DNA of 64,000 bases from Flavobacteriales bacterium (lineage in GTDB: Bacteria > Bacteroidota > Bacteroidia > Flavobacteriales_F > PHOS-HE28), in NCBI GenBank assembly GCA_016705545.1, contig JADIYA010000006.1, positions 1-64,000 on the forward strand. The letters run 5' to 3'. Every line of letters starts with the position of its first letter. Position 1 is the stretch's first letter. The notes beneath the pieces were generated by a model. It was not told where the DNA came from, searched no databases, and worked only from the letters and a program-made list of their open reading frames with translations. Positions 61,914-64,000 of the stretch are shown one piece after another. A program made the position numbers and the translations under genes.

Positions 61914-63494
61914 CTACTTCACCCCCGAGAACATCCGCTTCCACCGGATGCCGGTCTCGGGATCCTTGGTGAACCACACGAGCACAGCTTTGCCCACTAC
62001 GTGGTCGAAGGGCACGAAGCCCCAGAAGCGGCTATCCTGTGAGCGGTGGCGGTTATCGCCCATGAGCCAGTAATAGTCCTGTGAGAAGGTGTAGCTGTTG
62101 GCGGGCTGGCCGTCGATGATGATCTGATCGCCCTTCACCACCAGGTCATGGCCTTCATACACGTCGATGATGCGGCGGTAGATCGGCAGGTTCTCCAGCG
62201 AGAGTTGCACCGTGGCGCCTTGCTTCGGTATCCACAACGGACCGAAGTTGTCCTCGCTCCAGTCGTAGCGCTTGTCATTAGGGAAAATGGGCAGCTTGCT
62301 TCCGCGCTCAGTTCCACGAGGATTGTCTTGCCGCTCCAATTGGGTGAAGTACGGGTTGTTTGCCTCGAGCGCTTGCACCTGCGCGTTCGTGAGGGCCACG
62401 TTCACGGGTTCCCCGGCCACCGGGCGCTGGCCGTTCTGCAGCGAGTACGATCCCATGTCGCCGATGCCGATGTCGTCGCGCTCTTTCATCATGGCCTGGG
62501 TGCGCTCACCGTAATTCACCTTGAAAGCGGTGTTGTAGCTGAACTGCGCTTGCTCGGGCCAGGTCTCCTTCACGCCATCCACGTACACGAATCCGCTGCG
62601 CACCTCCAGCGTATCGCCGGCCACGGCCACGCAGCGCTTGATGTAATTCTCGCGCTTGTCGATCGGGCGCACGAGCAAGCCGCCCATGGGAACGCTCACG
62701 ATATCGTCACCGACGCGGTTCATGATCCGGGTGTTCGGGTCGCTCACCTTCTTGCGGCCCATGTCGCGCACCATCTGGTAATAGCTCTGGTTCTGCACGT
62801 TCGCTACCACGGTGTCGCCTTCGGGGAAGTTGAACACCACGGCATCGCCTCGCTCGGGCGTGCCAAGGCCGGGTAGACGGCGATAGGGCTGTGAGAACCA
62901 ATCCACGAACGATGGAGTGCTCGTGGTGAGCGGCATGGTGTGGTGCGTGAAGGGGAAGGTGAGCGGTGTCATGGGCAGCCGAGGGCCATAGCTGAGCTTG
63001 CTCACGAATAGGTAATCACCCACCAGCAGGCTCTTCTCCATTGATGGGGTGGGGATGGTGAAGGCCTCGAACGTGTAGGTGCGGAACACGGTGGCCACGA
63101 TCACCGCGAAGAGGATGGCATCGCCCCATTGCTCGAAGAGGTTGCGCTTGCGTTTCTCCGGCGGGATGGGGCCGATGTAGGCATCCTTCGAGAAAATGGT
63201 CTCCGGCACCTTCCACCAGGGCAGGAAGGTCATGAGGACATACTCCTTGTAGTTCCGGCGGCCGAGCACGATGGAGATGTTCACGTTCATGATGATGAAC
63301 ATGAGCAGGTTCACGCCAGGAACGATGAAGAGCACGATCCACCACCACGGCTTACCGGTGATCTTCAGCCACACAAGGATGTTGTATCCCGGGACGAATC
63401 CGGCCCATGCGGGCTTGCCGGCCTTCTGGAAGAGCTTCCACAGGCTGGCCATGAGCACAGCGAAGTAGGCGTAGAGGAAGAGGTAGGGGAGCAT
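61914..63494 (-). CDS. lepB: Signal peptidase I (long form with extra N-terminal membrane domain)
   Basis: A 526-residue S26 peptidase. The first ~90 residues form a three-helix DUF5684-like membrane domain, followed by the LepB helix, catalytic Ser151 (Thr-Pro-Ser-Met-Glu) and Lys286 (Tyr-Ile-Lys-Arg-Cys), and the box Gly-Asp-Asn-Arg-His-x-Ser-x-Asp-Ser-Arg-Phe-Trp-Gly. It is much longer than the E. coli enzyme, a form typical of Bacteroidota, and it removes signal peptides of Sec-exported proteins. The short paralogue lies next to it on the same strand. Confidence 0.93.
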   Translation of the reverse strand: MLPYLFLYAYFAVLMASLWKLFQKAGKPAWAGFVPGYNILVWLKITGKPWWWIVLFIVPGVNLLMFIIMNVNISIVLGRRNYKEYVLMTFLPWWKVPETIFSKDAYIGPIPPEKRKRNLFEQWGDAILFAVIVATVFRTYTFEAFTIPTPSMEKSLLVGDYLFVSKLSYGPRLPMTPLTFPFTHHTMPLTTSTPSFVDWFSQPYRRLPGLGTPERGDAVVFNFPEGDTVVANVQNQSYYQMVRDMGRKKVSDPNTRIMNRVGDDIVSVPMGGLLVRPIDKRENYIKRCVAVAGDTLEVRSGFVYVDGVKETWPEQAQFSYNTAFKVNYGERTQAMMKERDDIGIGDMGSYSLQNGQRPVAGEPVNVALTNAQVQALEANNPYFTQLERQDNPRGTERGSKLPIFPNDKRYDWSEDNFGPLWIPKQGATVQLSLENLPIYRRIIDVYEGHDLVVKGDQIIIDGQPANSYTFSQDYYWLMGDNRHRSQDSRFWGFVPFDHVVGKAVLVWFTKDPETGIRWKRMFSGVK

Positions 63495-63513
63495 CAGTGC
63501 GAAGTCTGGAATG

Positions 63514-63618
63514 TGAAAGCTGAAAGTTGAAACAGGAAAGCTGAAAGCAGAGGATGTGCGGCTGGGTCGTTCGGCCGAAGGACGGATTCATCCCTCAGCT
63601 TTCATCTTTCAAATTTCA
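63514..63618. repeat. Inverted array of 7-bp repeats (TGAAAGN and its complement)
   Basis: The left arm (63514-63548) is five heptamers TGAAAGC, TGAAAGT, TGAAACA, GGAAAGC, TGAAAGC. The right arm (63598-63618) is three inverted ones: GCTTTCA, TCTTTCA, AATTTCA. The arms are 49 bases apart and could pair. The dapB stop codon lies inside the right arm. The design parallels 30344-30438 but with a different heptamer. Confidence 0.8.
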
Positions 63619-64000
63619 AGAAGGTCGTCCATGGTGAAGAGCCCTTTGCGGTTCATGAGCCATTGAGCCGCTATCACTGCGCCCGTGGCGAAGCCGGTTC
63701 GATCGAAGGCCTCGTGCGTGATGGTGATGCGGTCGTTCGCGCTGGACCAGGTGACGCTATGCTTGCCGGGGACTTCGCCGGTGCGTTCGCTGGCAATCAC
63801 GATCGGGGCTGGCGCGACTGTTTCCTGCTTCGTCCCGGATTCCAGCGGGTCCCGCAGTTCGCGGTGACCAGTGCCCGTTGAGAGTTCCCATCCCGAGTAG
63901 CGACTGGTGCGCAGGTCGATTTCGTTGGCGAGGGTGATGGCAGTACCACTGGGCGAGTCGAGCTTGTGGACATGGTGAACCTCATCGATGCGCGCGCTGT
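63609..64000 (-). CDS. dapB: 4-hydroxy-tetrahydrodipicolinate reductase, 5' end beyond the window
   Basis: The C-terminal ~130 residues of DapB, which reduces the dipicolinate precursor in lysine and diaminopimelate synthesis. His-His-x-His-Lys-Leu-Asp-Ser-Pro-Ser-Gly-Thr-Ala is the catalytic and substrate-binding loop of the family; then Ile-Ala-Ser-Glu-Arg, Asp-Arg-Thr-Gly-Phe-Ala and a final Leu-Leu-Glu-Ile. The N-terminal Rossmann part lies outside the window. Its stop at 63609-63611 is inside a heptamer repeat, so the last codons may have been set by the array. Confidence 0.88.
   Translation of the reverse strand, partial: SARIDEVHHVHKLDSPSGTAITLANEIDLRTSRYSGWELSTGTGHRELRDPLESGTKQETVAPAPIVIASERTGEVPGKHSVTWSSANDRITITHEAFDRTGFATGAVIAAQWLMNRKGLFTMDDLLEI

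Overview
The window is a gene-dense, GC-rich piece of a Bacteroidota chromosome, most likely a high-GC Flavobacteriales-type lineage (inference). The support is: type IX secretion (T9SS) C-terminal tags on several secreted proteins; Bacteroidota families such as DUF5777, DUF4159, DUF5106-type thioredoxins, LytS/LytTR propeller sensors and a signal peptidase I with an extra N-terminal membrane domain; no clear Shine-Dalgarno sites; and a TAnnTTYG -7 promoter element just upstream of many starts and of the only tRNA. No phage, insertion sequence or CRISPR array was found.

Layout. 1-4.7 kb: an esterase fragment, a propeller lipoprotein, a 2H phosphoesterase, a repeat-rich spacer and a VLCAD-like acyl-CoA dehydrogenase. 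4.7-9.5 kb: a GT87-like membrane protein, a SUI1-family factor and a GH38-like glycosidase that is broken, next to long G runs that look like an assembly or sequencing problem. 9.6-15 kb: two secreted proteins, a DegT/DnrJ aminotransferase with a strange tail and a frameshifted lipoprotein. 15-20.3 kb: a TPR protein ending in a caspase-like domain without its cysteine, directly followed by a propeller-adenylate cyclase. 20.3-24.8 kb: Nudix hydrolase, small lipoprotein, SET-domain methyltransferase, a secreted protein and a T9SS-tagged sugar dehydrogenase. 24.8-40 kb: mostly housekeeping genes (prfC, queE, YggS-type PLP protein, rsmE, glmM, cysteine desulfurase) mixed with envelope proteins. 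40.3 kb: tRNA-Ser(CGA). 40.5-47 kb: a T9SS-tagged alpha/beta hydrolase, a YceI protein, a LytS/LytTR two-component pair and a T9SS-tagged YCF48-like propeller. 47.3-50.6 kb: a cluster of two cytochrome-like lipoproteins with unusual heme motifs, an OB-fold protein, a YceI protein and a DUF5777 barrel. 50.6-54.4 kb: an M50 protease with CBS domains, a universal stress protein and an FAD oxidoreductase. 54.5-58.7 kb: a roughly 1,394-codon twelve-repeat protein split by one in-frame amber codon. 58.7-64 kb: RDD protein, a possible clan-CD-like secreted protein, LolA-like carrier, two tandem signal peptidases I and the end of dapB.

How the genes work together. Several blocks are translationally coupled (ATGA or TGATG overlaps): queE-OmpA protein, YceI-LytS-LytTR, lipoprotein-OB-fold, USP-M50, lipoprotein-Nudix, and a GT39-like protein with rsmE. 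Three periplasmic propeller proteins carry three different outputs: none (lipoprotein), adenylate cyclase and histidine kinase. Envelope biogenesis is represented by LolA, two LepB proteins, T9SS cargo, OmpA/PD40 and outer-membrane barrels.

The least explained features are non-coding: two inverted arrays of 7-bp repeats with different sequence but the same design (30344-30438 and 63514-63618), a period-8 array at 2900-2939, two dispersed palindromic repeat families, and promoters so close to start codons that some transcripts should be leaderless.
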